64,000 nt of DNA from Collinsella sp. AF33-16 (GCF_003475325.1 NZ_QRQC01000005.1:35275-99274), one strand, 5' to 3'. Positions 39,805 to 49,078 are shown, counted from the first letter of the stretch. The notes: a model not told the origin generated them from the sequence alone. Numbers and translations are program-made.

Positions 39805-40230
39805 CTAGGCTCGTCCGCGCAGTTCGATGTCTTGGATGTCGTCGAAGTCGATGGCGATGTCTCGGAGCTTGAGGAGCTTGAAGGCGGGGAGCGCCTCGTC
39901 GAGGATGCCGGTGCGGCTGCGATAGCCGTATGTATCGTAATAGGTGACACGAACCAAGTCGCCACGTTTGAGACCCTCGAGCTTTTTAGAAAGTACGAGG
40001 GCTTTTTCTTCCGTGAGCTCACGTTTTGACTCGACGGTGATTTCCTGCTTGCGCACGAGTTCGTAGTATCCCGTGAGGGCGGCAAAGGGCATAAACTGTG
40101 CGGCGCGGTTGGCGCGCACGGCACCGTTGGCAGTGAGGTTGGGGTCGGCGGCGCGGCGTCTGCCCTCGGGGTCCGCCAGGCGCTCGAAGGCGGTCGGCGG
40201 GCGCACGGGCTGCTGCTTGGGTTTAGGCAC
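39805..40230 (-). CDS. YolD-like protein
   Basis: This 141-residue protein of the YolD family has the pattern RAAQFMPFAALTGY, ELTEEKALVLSKKLEGLKRGD and VRVTYYDTYGYRSRTG. YolD proteins are encoded with UvrX/UmuC-type polymerases and probably act as their UmuD-like accessory subunits. The GTG at 40230, five bases after GGAGG, is chosen, which makes it overlap the end of the polymerase gene by eight bases. The overlap implies coupled translation of the pair. Confidence 0.85.
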   Translation of the reverse strand: MPKPKQQPVRPPTAFERLADPEGRRRAADPNLTANGAVRANRAAQFMPFAALTGYYELVRKQEITVESKRELTEEKALVLSKKLEGLKRGDLVRVTYYDTYGYRSRTGILDEALPAFKLLKLRDIAIDFDDIQDIELRGRA

Positions 40231-41728
40231 GATGTCCTCCAACTTGGCCGTTGCGTTCGCGCGCGGTGGCGCCGGCGGTAAAGCTTAATCCCTTGACGAG
40301 CGCGTTCTTGCCGTACTTGCCTTTCACGGCCAGGACGGCGCGCGCCAGGTCGCGCTCGCGCTCATCGGCCTCGATATCGCTGAACAGATCGATGGTGGCA
40401 AATTCCTCGGGCACAAGATTGCCAAATCCCAGGTTGATGCGCTTGACCGGTCGTTTGGGATCGACCGTTTGTGCCCAAAGGTCATCGAAATACCCCATGA
40501 TTTTCTTAAACGAATTAGTGCGCTCGGGCAGCTTTCGCGAGGCGTTGGAGTGCGCAAAGAGTTCGGCATAGCCACCACGCGGTTTGCCGCCATGCTCTCC
40601 CACAAAGATGCCATCGATTGCCTGCGCTTCGCGCACCAGGCGACGCCTTTCGTCATCGCGCTGGACGGGCTTGGGAGCACGGGGCGCGAGCTCGGGGCCG
40701 TCGGTCGCTGCGGGCTCGATGCCCGAGGTGCTCGAGCGCAAGTGTCCGCAGCCGTCTATATACTGCGCCGTGCCGCTGGCGTTGAGCCGGCGTATGTCGG
40801 CGCGCTCGCTCGCGTAGCCCACAAAGAGCGAGATGCTGTCGCAGACCACGTGCTTATCGACTAGATCCAACACGGCGTTGTCGACCATTTCGCGCAAGAC
40901 GGTGTAGGCCTGCTCGTAGGCATAGCCCTTCGAGAGCACCTGTCCTGTGGTGGTCGAGGTCGCTTGCGGGCGATAGGCTTGGATATCGGCGATGGTTGTC
41001 GGCTCGCGCCCGAAGGCGTGGTCGATGAGATATTCGGCATTGACGCCGAGTTCGTCGTAGAGCAGGTTCTCGTCGAGTGCGGCGACGCCCATCAGGTCGT
41101 AGACGCCGTATTTCTCGAGACGGGCCGCCACGCCGGGGCCGATGCCCCAGATGTCGGTGATGGGGCGATGGGGCCAGATCTCCTTGCGAAAGATCTCGTC
41201 GTCGAGTACGCCAATGCGGCTGGCTACGTGCTTGGCGGTGATGTCGAGCGCCACCTTGGCCTGGAATAGGTTGGGGCCGATACCGACCGTCGCCGTGATG
41301 CCGGTGCGCCCCAAGACCTCGTCGCGCAACATGCAGGCGAACCCTTCGGCATCGGTGTGATAAAGGTCCAGATAGGGCGTCACGTCGATAAAGCACTCAT
41401 CGATGGAGTAGACGTGCACGTCCTGGGGGCTGACGTATTCCAGATAGACGCCGTAGATTTGCGCCGACACCTCCATGTAGTGTTGCATGCGCGGCACTGC
41501 TTTGATGTAGTCGATGCCGTCGGGAATCTCGAATAGACGGCAGCGGTTGTGTATCCCGAGGTCCTTCATGGTCTGCGTGATAGCGAGACAGATGGTCGTG
41601 CGTCCGCGCGATTCGTCGGCAACGACCAGGTTGGTGGTGAGCGGATCGAGCCCACGATCGACGCACTCGACGCTGGCATAAAACGTCTTGAGGTCGATGC
41701 AGATGTAGGTGTGCTGCTCGTGCTCCAT
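40223..41728 (-). CDS. Y-family DNA polymerase (UmuC/UvrX-like)
   Basis: This 501-residue translesion polymerase begins YICIDLKTFYASVECVDRG and carries the catalytic VYSIDECFIDV, the fingers region, and WGIGPGVAARLEKYGVYDL helix-hairpin-helix motifs. It bypasses DNA damage at the cost of mutation. GGGAGG precedes the ATG on this strand. Upstream lies a cluster of LexA-like repeats, so SOS induction is likely. It forms an operon with the YolD-like gene. Confidence 0.92.
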   Translation of the reverse strand: MEHEQHTYICIDLKTFYASVECVDRGLDPLTTNLVVADESRGRTTICLAITQTMKDLGIHNRCRLFEIPDGIDYIKAVPRMQHYMEVSAQIYGVYLEYVSPQDVHVYSIDECFIDVTPYLDLYHTDAEGFACMLRDEVLGRTGITATVGIGPNLFQAKVALDITAKHVASRIGVLDDEIFRKEIWPHRPITDIWGIGPGVAARLEKYGVYDLMGVAALDENLLYDELGVNAEYLIDHAFGREPTTIADIQAYRPQATSTTTGQVLSKGYAYEQAYTVLREMVDNAVLDLVDKHVVCDSISLFVGYASERADIRRLNASGTAQYIDGCGHLRSSTSGIEPAATDGPELAPRAPKPVQRDDERRRLVREAQAIDGIFVGEHGGKPRGGYAELFAHSNASRKLPERTNSFKKIMGYFDDLWAQTVDPKRPVKRINLGFGNLVPEEFATIDLFSDIEADERERDLARAVLAVKGKYGKNALVKGLSFTAGATARERNGQVGGHRA

Positions 41729-41742
41729 CCGAGCCTCCCATC

Positions 41743-41787
41743 AAACACATGTTCTTATCGAATACCTGTTCGATAATACCTGCTCGA
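41743..41787 (-). promoter_or_regulatory. Tandem LexA-like SOS boxes upstream of the polymerase gene
   Basis: AAACACATGTTC (41743-41754) and CGAATACCTGTTCG (41759-41772) both resemble the Gram-positive SOS box (GAAC-N4-GTTC). AATACCTGCTCGA (41775-41787) repeats the second site almost exactly with a 14-base shift. They lie 15-60 bases before the polymerase start codon. Confidence 0.65.
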
Positions 41788-41802
41788 CCGGACACCGTCA
41801 AA

Positions 41803-41823
41803 ACCTGCCCCTTTTTGGCAGGT
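41803..41823. repeat. Small hairpin sharing a 23-base motif with the terminator at 42535
   Basis: ACCTGCC pairs with GGCAGGT around CCTTTTT. The 23 bases at 41801-41823 match 20 of 23 bases at 42535-42557, so the two copies flank the gene at 41952 as direct repeats. The function is unknown. Confidence 0.5.
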
Positions 41824-41951
41824 ATGGTCGTGCGGCTGCATCGGGTTTTTAACGCAGCCCTAAAGAGTGCGTAACAGCTCGGAAAAGCTCGCTTCGTAGC
41901 ATGAGGCTAACGATTGATACCACCATAAAGCACGGAAGGGTTGTGGGGATA

Positions 41952-42476
41952 ATGGTCAACTATGGGTTTGGTATGCCGACGCGCTTGGTTGCGGATGGGG
42001 ATGTGGCTCGCTGGTGCGGGCGATTGGTTGCCCACTATGGCGGCACCAAGGCACTGGTCGTGCTGGGAGGCGACAAGCACACGCGTGATGAGCTCGTTTC
42101 GGCGGCGCTGGGCTCGCTCGATCGCGCCCTGCTCGAGCGCGTGCTTTTCCGCTGCGGCTCGGTTGAAGGCGACGGAGGAGACGAGCTGATCGACGAAGCC
42201 GTGGCCCTGGCGATCGACGAAGGCGTGGACTTTGTCTTGGCGATTGGCGATGCCGATACTGCCGGCTTTGCGCGCGAGCTCGCCCGTCGCATGGCGGCGC
42301 TCGATGTCGGCGAAGACGGTTTTGTCCCTTATGGATGTATCGTCTCGGAGGGCAAGGTGCCTGCCGTCGTGGGGGCCGGCGAGGTTCCCGTTTTTGCCAT
42401 CATCGCGCCCGAACTGCTGGAGGGCATCGGGTCTCCTCTGCGTGAGTTGCTCGGTAGCGTCTGCGCTGCGGCCTAA
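41952..42476 (+). CDS. Truncated iron-alcohol-dehydrogenase-like protein (nucleotide-binding domain only)
   Basis: This 174-residue protein matches the N-terminal dinucleotide-binding half of group III (iron-containing) alcohol dehydrogenases: VNYGFGMPTRLVADGDVARW, then KALVVLGGDKHTRDELVSAAL and EGVDFVLAIGDADTAGFA, where the usual GGGS is changed to GDAD. The metal-binding helical half is missing, so it is unlikely to be an active dehydrogenase. The ATG at 41952 has GGGG four to seven bases upstream; an in-frame ATG at 41901 is possible. It has its own terminator, arguing for a small functional or decaying gene. Confidence 0.6.
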   Translation: MVNYGFGMPTRLVADGDVARWCGRLVAHYGGTKALVVLGGDKHTRDELVSAALGSLDRALLERVLFRCGSVEGDGGDELIDEAVALAIDEGVDFVLAIGDADTAGFARELARRMAALDVGEDGFVPYGCIVSEGKVPAVVGAGEVPVFAIIAPELLEGIGSPLRELLGSVCAAA

Positions 42477-42486
42477 TATTTGGCAT

Positions 42487-42550
42487 AAAGGGATAGGTTA
42501 TTTTTGATTGGTAAAGCGTTTGACCTGCCAAATTAAACCTGTCCCTTTTT
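42487..42550 (+). terminator. Terminator-like hairpin behind the dehydrogenase-like gene
   Basis: AAAGGGATAGGTT (42487-42499) pairs with AACCTGTCCCTTT (42536-42548) with one G-U pair, over a 36-base loop, and ends in TTTTT. The right arm is part of the motif shared with 41801-41823. Confidence 0.65.
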
Positions 42551-42675
42551 GGTCGGTTGCCGTTTGGGGGCCGATTGGCAACGCTCGCTGATTATAGTCT
42601 TGACCTGCGCTAGAATAGTGGCATCTGAATGTCCGGGCGCATGGAGGCGTGCGCCCGTATGCTGAGGAGGACTCT

Positions 42676-44370
42676 ATGGCAACTGTTGCCGCACCTATCG
42701 ATGCTACGTCGACTGCCGCTTGGAAGGCGCTCGAGGCCCATCAGGAGAAGCTCGAGGCCGAGGGTATCGACCTCAAGGCCTGGTTCGCCGCCGATGCCGA
42801 GCGCGTGAACAAGCTGAGCTTTGACGCCGGTGACCTGCACTTCGACCTGTCCAAGAACCTGGTGACTGATGAGACCGTCAAGCTGCTGTGCGATCTTGCC
42901 CGCGAGGTGAAGCTCGAGGAGCGCCGCGACGCCATGTTCTCCGGCGAGCACATCAACACCACCGAGGACCGCGCCGTCCTGCACACCGCGCTGCGCCGCC
43001 CGGCAAGCGAGAAGGGCCAGCTCATCGTCGACGGCCAGGACGTCGTCGCCGACGTGCACGAGGTTCTCGACCGCATGTATGCCTTCGCCGAGCGCGTGCG
43101 CTCCGGTGAGTGGAAGGGTGTTACCGGCAAAAAGATCGAGCACCTGGTGTCCATCGGCATCGGCGGCTCCGATCTGGGCCCGGTCATGGCTTACGAGGCC
43201 CTGCGTCCCTATGCCGACGCCGGTATCGATTGCCGCTATATCTCCAACATCGATCCCAACGACCAGGCCGAGAAGCTCAAGGGTCTGGATCCCGAGACCA
43301 CGCTCGTGATCATCGTCTCCAAGACCTTCACCACGCTCGAGACCCTCACCAATGCCCGCGAGGTCAAGACCTGGATGCTCGAGCAGCTCAAGGCTCAGGG
43401 CGCCATCGATGGCTCCGATGAGCAGAACGCCGAGGCCGTGGCAAAGCACTTCGTCGCCGTTTCCACCGCGCTCGAAAAGGTCGAGGCCTTCGGTATCGAC
43501 CCCGCCAACGCCTTCGGTTTTTGGAACTGGGTCGGCGGCCGCTATTCCGTCGACTCCGCCGTGGGTCTGTCGCTGATCGTCGTGCTCGGCCCCGAGCGCT
43601 TCCAGCAGTTCCTCGAGGGCTTCCACGCCATCGACGAGTACTTCTGCAACACCCCGCTCGAGAACAACGCCGTCGCGCTGATGGGCCTGCTCAACGTCTG
43701 GTACGTCAACTTCTTCGGTTCCAAGAGCCACGCCGTGCTGCCGTACTGCCAGTATCTGCACCGCTTCCCGGCCTACCTGCAACAGCTCACCATGGAGTCC
43801 AACGGCAAGCACGTCCGCTGGGACGGCAGCGCTGTGACCTCCGATACCGGTGAGATCTTCTGGGGCGAGCCCGGTACCAACGGCCAGCACGCCTTCTACC
43901 AGCTGCTGCACCAGGGCACCGTGGTGGTCCCGGCCGACTTTATCGCTTTCGCCAACACTGCCAATCCCGCAACCGACAGCGGCCAGGACGTCCACGAGCT
44001 GTTCCTGGGCAACTTCCTGGCCCAGACCAAGGCGCTCGCCTTTGGTAAGACGGCCGACGAGGTTCGTGCCGAGGGCACGCCCGAGCAGATCGTCCCGGCC
44101 CGCTGCTTTGAGGGCAACCGTCCGACGACCTCGATCTTCGGCGACACGCTGACCCCGTTCGCACTCGGCGAGCTCATCGCCCTGTACGAGCACATCACGT
44201 TTGTCGAGGGCACGGTCTGGGGCATCGACTCCTACGACCAGTGGGGCGTCGAGCTGGGCAAGCAGCTTGCCAAGCAGATCACCCCGGCCTTCCACGACGA
44301 CGCCGCCAAGGCCGAGCAGGACGCTTCGACCCAGGCGCTCATCGAGTTCTATCGCGCTCATCGCAAGTAG
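42676..44370 (+). CDS. pgi: Glucose-6-phosphate isomerase
   Basis: This 564-residue glycolytic enzyme interconverts glucose 6-phosphate and fructose 6-phosphate. [19 protein letters not shown] and [19 protein letters not shown], with the catalytic Glu and His, identify the long E. coli-like PGI type. [10 protein letters not shown] is the sugar-phosphate loop. GAGGAGG lies six bases before ATG 42676. A symmetrical terminator follows at 44400. Confidence 0.95.
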   Translation: MATVAAPIDATSTAAWKALEAHQEKLEAEGIDLKAWFAADAERVNKLSFDAGDLHFDLSKNLVTDETVKLLCDLAREVKLEERRDAMFSGEHINTTEDRAVLHTALRRPASEKGQLIVDGQDVVADVHEVLDRMYAFAERVRSGEWKGVTGKKIEHLVSIGIGGSDLGPVMAYEALRPYADAGIDCRYISNIDPNDQAEKLKGLDPETTLVIIVSKTFTTLETLTNAREVKTWMLEQLKAQGAIDGSDEQNAEAVAKHFVAVSTALEKVEAFGIDPANAFGFWNWVGGRYSVDSAVGLSLIVVLGPERFQQFLEGFHAIDEYFCNTPLENNAVALMGLLNVWYVNFFGSKSHAVLPYCQYLHRFPAYLQQLTMESNGKHVRWDGSAVTSDTGEIFWGEPGTNGQHAFYQLLHQGTVVVPADFIAFANTANPATDSGQDVHELFLGNFLAQTKALAFGKTADEVRAEGTPEQIVPARCFEGNRPTTSIFGDTLTPFALGELIALYEHITFVEGTVWGIDSYDQWGVELGKQLAKQITPAFHDDAAKAEQDASTQALIEFYRAHRK

Positions 44371-44399
44371 TTTTTACGGCCGAGTTGGCTTATGGCTGA

Positions 44400-44440
44400 A
44401 AGGGGCCCGTATCCGTTGGGATACGGGCCCCTTGCTATTT
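44400..44440 (+). terminator. Terminator of pgi
   Basis: AAGGGGCCCGTATCC and GGATACGGGCCCCTT form fifteen pairs around a four-base loop. The tail is GCTATTT, a modest T-run. Another hairpin (GGCGCCTCGACG with CGTCGAAGGCGC, 44464-44498) follows before the next gene, without a clear role. Confidence 0.75.
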
Positions 44441-44606
44441 GGATAGGATGGAATGTATCGGGAGGCGCCTCGACGGGCATCGCAATCGTCGAAGGCGCGC
44501 CGTTCATGTTTGGGACAATATGACATTTTTCCCGTTGCAAACAGCGCCGCCGTGGGTGTTCTGTATGATGGCTCAGACAAGGTTGTTCAATGACAGGGAG
44601 GCATAT

Positions 44607-45449
44607 ATGGCAATCAAAGCCATCGCAATGGATATCGACGGTACGCTCACCAACGACCAAAAGGTCATCGGCCCGCGTACGCGCGAGAAGCTGCTCGCGG
44701 CGCAGGAGTCGGGCATTAAGCTCATCTTGGCTTCGGGCCGTCCCGCATGGGGGCTGCGCGCCTTGGCGCAAGAGCTCGACCTTCAAAACCATGACGGTCT
44801 GCTGGTGGCCTTTAACGGCGCACACGTCGTTGATGCCCAGACCGACGAGGTGCTGTTCGATCAGGCTATGCCTGCCGACGAATTGCATCGCCTGATTGAT
44901 CACCTGCGTAATTTTGACGTGATCCCTATGATTTCGCTCGGTCGCGATTTGCACGTCGAGGACTCGTACCATTGCATGATCACGCTGCCTGACGGCTCAC
45001 AGAAGAATATCGTCAAGTATGAGCGCGACGCGTGCGATCTTAAGATTCGCGAGGTGGAGAGCCTGCATGAGGTCGCTGATGCTTATCCCGTGGACAAGCT
45101 GCTGACGGCGGGCGATCCGGCCTACCTGCAGGCGCATTACGAGGAGATGTATGCGCCCTTTAAGCAGACGCTTTCGGGCATGTTTACGGCCGACTGGTAC
45201 TTTGAGTACACGGCGCCCGGTATCGACAAGGCCCGCGCACTCGAGGGTGCCCTGCCCAAGCTCGGCATCGATGCCAGTGAGGTCGTATCGTTTGGCGACG
45301 GCCAGAACGACAAGTCCATGATTGAGTGGGCCGGCACCGGTGTTGCCATGGGTAACGCCGTCGATGAGGTTAAGGCTGTAGCCCAGATGGTGACCGCCGA
45401 TAACAACGAAGATGGCATTGCGGTGGCGCTGGATAAGCTGCTGGGTTAG
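44607..45449 (+). CDS. Cof-type HAD phosphatase
   Basis: This 280-residue HAD phosphatase begins MAIKAIAMDIDGTLTNDQKV (motif I DIDGT), has ILASGRPAWG (motif II), and ends with SFGDGQNDKSMIEWAG (motif IV). The cap is of the C2 type, as in YidA-like sugar phosphatases. AGGGAGG lies about six bases before the ATG. The substrate is not determined; the location behind pgi fits sugar phosphates. Confidence 0.88.
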   Translation: MAIKAIAMDIDGTLTNDQKVIGPRTREKLLAAQESGIKLILASGRPAWGLRALAQELDLQNHDGLLVAFNGAHVVDAQTDEVLFDQAMPADELHRLIDHLRNFDVIPMISLGRDLHVEDSYHCMITLPDGSQKNIVKYERDACDLKIREVESLHEVADAYPVDKLLTAGDPAYLQAHYEEMYAPFKQTLSGMFTADWYFEYTAPGIDKARALEGALPKLGIDASEVVSFGDGQNDKSMIEWAGTGVAMGNAVDEVKAVAQMVTADNNEDGIAVALDKLLG

Positions 45450-45513
45450 AATCGCCGATTAATGCATGGCTCGGGCGCCTGCTTGCGGGCGTCCTTTTGT
45501 TAGGGAGGGTGCC

Positions 45514-46173
45514 GTGTCCGCATTTCCGTTCGACGCCGTTATCTTTGACATGGACGGCGTCATTGTCGATACCGAGTATTACTACTTGGGCGAGACTGCC
45601 GCGTTTGCCAAGGAGCTTGGGCTTAATCTGACTCAAGAGGAGTTGAATGGGCAGGTCGGTACCTCGCATCAGTTCTTCCTGCATATGCTGGTCGATTGGT
45701 TTGAGCGCGCCGGTAAGGGGCACTTCACTGGCGAGGAAGCGTTGGCCCGTTGGGACGAGTGGGCGCATAAGCGTCCGCGTGACTATCAGGCTTTGATTAA
45801 CCCAGGCGCCGTGGATACGATTCGAGAGCTGCCGCGCCGCGGCGTTCGCGTGGCGCTTGCCAGCTCGTCTCCCATGGTTAGCATCGAGGAAGTGCTCAAC
45901 GCATGCGGGCTGTCTGATGCCTTTGAGTATGTGGTGAGCGGCGAGCAGTTTAAGGAGAGCAAGCCCGAGCCCGACATCTACCTGCATGCGCTGGACCTGC
46001 TGGGGCTGCCCGCGAATCGCTGCTGCTGCGTTGAGGATTCCGTTCCGGGCATTACCGCAGGTAAGCGCGCCGGTCTGACGGTAATCGCCAAGCGCGAGGA
46101 GCGCTTTGGATTTAGCCAAGATGCTGCGGATAAGATTATCGACCAGCTGCCCGATTTGTTGGAACTCGCGTAG
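45514..46173 (+). CDS. HAD-IA phosphatase/phosphoglucomutase-like protein
   Basis: This 219-residue protein has FDAVIFDMDGVIVDTEYYY (motif I), VALASSSPM (motif II) and CCVEDSVPGITAGKRAG (motif IV), with a helical C1 cap. It resembles beta-phosphoglucomutase and sugar-phosphate phosphatases. The start is a GTG at 45514 with GGGAGGG four bases upstream. It precedes the sugar kinase gene by 60 bases. Confidence 0.87.
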   Translation: MSAFPFDAVIFDMDGVIVDTEYYYLGETAAFAKELGLNLTQEELNGQVGTSHQFFLHMLVDWFERAGKGHFTGEEALARWDEWAHKRPRDYQALINPGAVDTIRELPRRGVRVALASSSPMVSIEEVLNACGLSDAFEYVVSGEQFKESKPEPDIYLHALDLLGLPANRCCCVEDSVPGITAGKRAGLTVIAKREERFGFSQDAADKIIDQLPDLLELA

Positions 46174-46233
46174 GGCCGGGGTGGTACGGCGGCTATTACA
46201 GCGATCTCGTTGGGACGAGAGGGGAGCGGCACT

Positions 46234-47097
46234 ATGACATTCAACGTTAGCGCTCTTGGGTTTGGCGATAACGTCGTCGATCGTTACGAGCATATCCACA
46301 CTATGTATCCGGGTGGCAATGCGGTGAACTTTGCCGTGTATGCCAAGAAATGCGGAGCCGCGCGCTCCGCGTATATGGGCATCTTTGGAAACGACGCCGC
46401 GGCTGAGCATATCATCGCGAGCCTTGAGGACGAGAGCGTCGAGCTCGCCAAATGTAAACAACTCATCGGCGAGAACGGTGCGGCTCGTGTTACCGTGGTC
46501 GATGGTGACCGCGTGTTTCTGGGGTCGAACGAGGGCGGCATCCGTGGTGATGCGCGCTATGTGCTCGATCGCTTTGACCTTGCGTATATGAAGCAGTTCG
46601 ACGTGGTTCATTCGGGCAACTATTGCTTTACCGAGCGCGAGCTGCCCAAGTTGAAGGCAGCGGGCGTCACGGTCTCTTTTGACTTTTCGGATGACTCCAC
46701 CGACGAGTACTACGAGCAAATTGCGCCCTACGTCGATTTTGCTTTCTTTAGTGCGGCGGATGCCGCGGGTGAGGACGAGATTCGCGAGCGTCTGGCATGG
46801 GTGCAGGGCTTGGGTCCGCGTTTTGTATCGGCCACGGCTGGCGCTGAGGGCTGCATTGCCTACGACGGCGAGCGTTACTATCGGCAGCATGCCAAGCCTG
46901 TGGCAGATATGAAGGACACCATGGGAGCGGGTGACTCGTTCCTGACTTCGTTCCTGATGTGCTATCTCGACGCTGTCAAGCGTGGCAACGATGACGCTAA
47001 TGCTATTGAGCGCGCGCTCGACTTTGCGGCGGGGTTTGCCTCGACTGTATGCGGCATGGAAGGCTCCTGGGGCCATGGAGCGCCGATTTCCGAATAG
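46234..47097 (+). CDS. PfkB-family sugar kinase (fructoselysine-6-kinase-like)
   Basis: This 287-residue kinase phosphorylates a sugar or sugar amine. GFGDNVVDRYEHIHTMYPGGNAVNFAVYA is close in pattern to FrlD fructoselysine 6-kinases (written in two parts: GDNVVDRY and YPGGNAVN). DTMGAGDSFL contains the catalytic base D234. GAGGGGAG precedes the ATG by six bases. No fructoselysine deglycase gene is seen nearby, so the substrate is an inference from resemblance. Confidence 0.8.
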   Translation: MTFNVSALGFGDNVVDRYEHIHTMYPGGNAVNFAVYAKKCGAARSAYMGIFGNDAAAEHIIASLEDESVELAKCKQLIGENGAARVTVVDGDRVFLGSNEGGIRGDARYVLDRFDLAYMKQFDVVHSGNYCFTERELPKLKAAGVTVSFDFSDDSTDEYYEQIAPYVDFAFFSAADAAGEDEIRERLAWVQGLGPRFVSATAGAEGCIAYDGERYYRQHAKPVADMKDTMGAGDSFLTSFLMCYLDAVKRGNDDANAIERALDFAAGFASTVCGMEGSWGHGAPISE

Positions 47098-47141
47098 GTG
47101 AGCAGTCCCGGGAAGTCGAATCGTTGTCTTCTCGGGACCCT

Positions 47142-47371
47142 GTGGGCAAAAAATGCCAAATATGAGTACTGTCACTATTTTAGTAACAGCGAAATTAAGC
47201 TTTTGAGGCCCTAGTTGAATGTCCGAGAGCGATAAAAGCCTGTTATACGCGGCTTTAGCCATGCTAAAACACCCTGATAATGAACGGTTGTGCATTATCA
47301 GGGTGTTGTTTTGTCGCAAAATGATGTGACTAGCTTTGCAACAGTACTCATATTTGGCATTTTTTGCCCAC
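47142..47371. repeat. 230-bp element with perfect 31-bp terminal inverted repeats
   Basis: The arms 47142-47172 and 47341-47371 are perfectly complementary over 31 bases and begin with GTGGGCAAAAAATGCC. The AT-rich interior has no reading frame but holds a strong T-tailed hairpin (47268-47312). It fills the space between two converging genes and ends five bases before the tatD-family stop codon. A hairpin at 47105-47138 precedes it. No target-site duplication is visible at its ends. It could be a miniature transposable element or a bidirectional transcription barrier. Confidence 0.7.
47268..47312 (+). terminator. Rho-independent terminator inside the 230-bp element
   Basis: AACACCCTGATAATG and CATTATCAGGGTGTT form fifteen perfect pairs around a ten-base loop, followed by GTTTTG. 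On the other strand CTAAAAC precedes, giving TTTTAG, so it may work in both directions. Confidence 0.8.
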
Positions 47372-47376
47372 CGGGA

Positions 47377-48159
47377 TCAGCGGAAGTCAAATATGGAGCG
47401 CGAATTTCCTAAAACGGTCGATTCGACGCTCTCCTCGGCGCAGTTTTTAAGTTCGGCGATGTGCAGGGAGGCGCTTTTTAGCGATGTGATGAGCTGTCGC
47501 GCGCTTGCATCTGCTTGCGGTTCGGCTGGAGCGTCGGTTTCGAGCAGCAGACGGTCGAGTGGAATCTGTCGGGCGTATTCACGACCGCGCTTGGTAGCGA
47601 GCATCCGCTCGTTCACGGAAAAATAGCAGCCTGCGTTTCGCGTACGGACGAACTCGTTCGAGGTGCCGCTAAACCAGTGAAAGATGATGGCGGGGGAGTT
47701 GGGGCTTGGGGTGAGTAATCCATATGACTCAAGGGCGTCCAGTACGGTTCCTGCTGAACGAACAGCGTGAATTGATATCACGCGCCCGGCGAGAGGGTGC
47801 TGCACGAGTGCATCGCAGAGACGGTCAAGTGCCTGTATTTGAAGCGGTTCGCTTCCGGCAAAGCGCGCAGAAAAGTCGAGTCCTACCTCGCCGATATAGC
47901 GCTCTTGGTCAGCAACTTCGCAAAGCAGATTGACTTCGGCAGGACCGCAGCGGCCGTCGGCGAGCCACCAGGGATGGAGGCCGGCGCCCGCGATAATGTT
48001 TGGGTATCGGCTGGCCCGCTTTTTTGCTGCCGCGAAGTCGCGTGGGTCGACCCCGCAGTCAAAGAGCCCCAGACCCAACGCCGCCGACTCACTGGCTGCA
48101 GCATCGGGGCTGAGCATCAAATCAAGATGACAATGCGTGTCAAAGAATCGCGGTTCCAT
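47377..48159 (-). CDS. TatD-family metal-dependent hydrolase
   Basis: This 260-residue enzyme of the TatD nuclease family has the metal ligands in FFDTHCHLD, IGEVGLD, ISIHA, FHWFSG and LLLETDAP. Members are 3'-5' DNA exonucleases or D-aminoacyl-tRNA hydrolase-like repair enzymes. The start at 48159 is chosen because the family begins at this Met; the upstream site is weak. It follows the tcdA-like gene with a 14-base gap on the same strand. Confidence 0.87.
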   Translation of the reverse strand: MEPRFFDTHCHLDLMLSPDAAASESAALGLGLFDCGVDPRDFAAAKKRASRYPNIIAGAGLHPWWLADGRCGPAEVNLLCEVADQERYIGEVGLDFSARFAGSEPLQIQALDRLCDALVQHPLAGRVISIHAVRSAGTVLDALESYGLLTPSPNSPAIIFHWFSGTSNEFVRTRNAGCYFSVNERMLATKRGREYARQIPLDRLLLETDAPAEPQADASARQLITSLKSASLHIAELKNCAEESVESTVLGNSRSIFDFR

Positions 48160-48173
48160 CGCAGGGCATCCTG

Positions 48174-48971
48174 CTAGTCCAAGCGCTGGCCATCGGCGCG
48201 CACGCGCTCGCACCCGCGCCCGCTGATCTGGCGGATAACCTCGCCGGCAATCATCTGACCCATGATGGGCGGCATAAAACTGGCAGTTCCCAGCTCGGTG
48301 CGCTCGTGGATGTTGGAAGGGTCGCGGGGTTGGGTTTTAACCGATTCCTCGCAGCTAAACAGCACGTGCAGGCTCTTGATTCCGCGCTTCTTACATTCTT
48401 TGCGCATAATGCGGCTCATGGGGTCACGTACCGTATCGAAGATGTCGGCAAAGCGGAGGCACTCGGGATGGAGCTTGTTGGCCCCGCCCATGGAACTGAC
48501 CAAACGGATGTCGTGGTCCTGAGCATATTTGGCAATGGTGAGCTTGGCCGAGATGGTGTCGATGGCGTCGACGACGTAGTCGAGCTTGCCACCCGTCTGC
48601 TCCAAAACGCTCGCGAAGAAATCATCGATGTTGTCGCTCAGCAGGTATTCGGTGCGCTTGATAACGGTGGCAGCGGGATTGATGTCGTTGATCATGGCTT
48701 CCATCACGTCCACCTTGCGCTTGCCGATGGTGCTATGAAAGGCGATGGCCTGTCGATTGATATTGCTGGGCGCGACGATATCCTTGTCCAGAATCACAAA
48801 ATGACCGATGCCGCCGCGGGCAAGTGCCTCGCAGCAGTTGGAGCCCACGCCTCCACAGCCGAGTATCAGCACCGTGGCGTTGGCGAGCTTGTCGAGTGCC
48901 TCGCGGCCCATGATGATCTCGAGCTTGGTGTCGCGTGTCTCGTTGGGAGTTGCGGCTGTGGTTTCGGTCAT
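48174..48971 (-). CDS. tcdA: tRNA threonylcarbamoyladenosine dehydratase (TcdA/CsdL-like, ThiF family)
   Basis: This 265-residue E1-like enzyme adenylates and cyclises the t6A modification of tRNA. It shows the ATP loop LILGCGGVGSNCCEALARGG, DKDIVAPSNINRQ, VDAIDTISAK and VRDPMSRIMRKECKK, a pattern typical of TcdA rather than ThiF or MoeB. The second ATG (48971) is chosen because GGAGG lies six bases away, while the first ATG (48977) abuts it. It is encoded directly upstream of the tatD-family gene. Confidence 0.87.
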   Translation of the reverse strand: MTETTAATPNETRDTKLEIIMGREALDKLANATVLILGCGGVGSNCCEALARGGIGHFVILDKDIVAPSNINRQAIAFHSTIGKRKVDVMEAMINDINPAATVIKRTEYLLSDNIDDFFASVLEQTGGKLDYVVDAIDTISAKLTIAKYAQDHDIRLVSSMGGANKLHPECLRFADIFDTVRDPMSRIMRKECKKRGIKSLHVLFSCEESVKTQPRDPSNIHERTELGTASFMPPIMGQMIAGEVIRQISGRGCERVRADGQRLD

Positions 48972-49078
48972 AGACATCCTCCGATGGGGAAGCAAATCGT
49001 GTTTTGGCTATCGCCATTATAGGTAATCGCCCATAGGTTGCGATGGCGCTTGCTTTGATGTGGTTTGAAGCATTTCGA

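Noticed and set aside
40223..41728. Prophage origin of the polymerase/YolD pair
   Set aside because: No phage structural, integrase or lysis genes are nearby and composition matches the flanks.
47142..47371. Complete insertion sequence
   Set aside because: The interior has no transposase frame and the ends show no target-site duplication.
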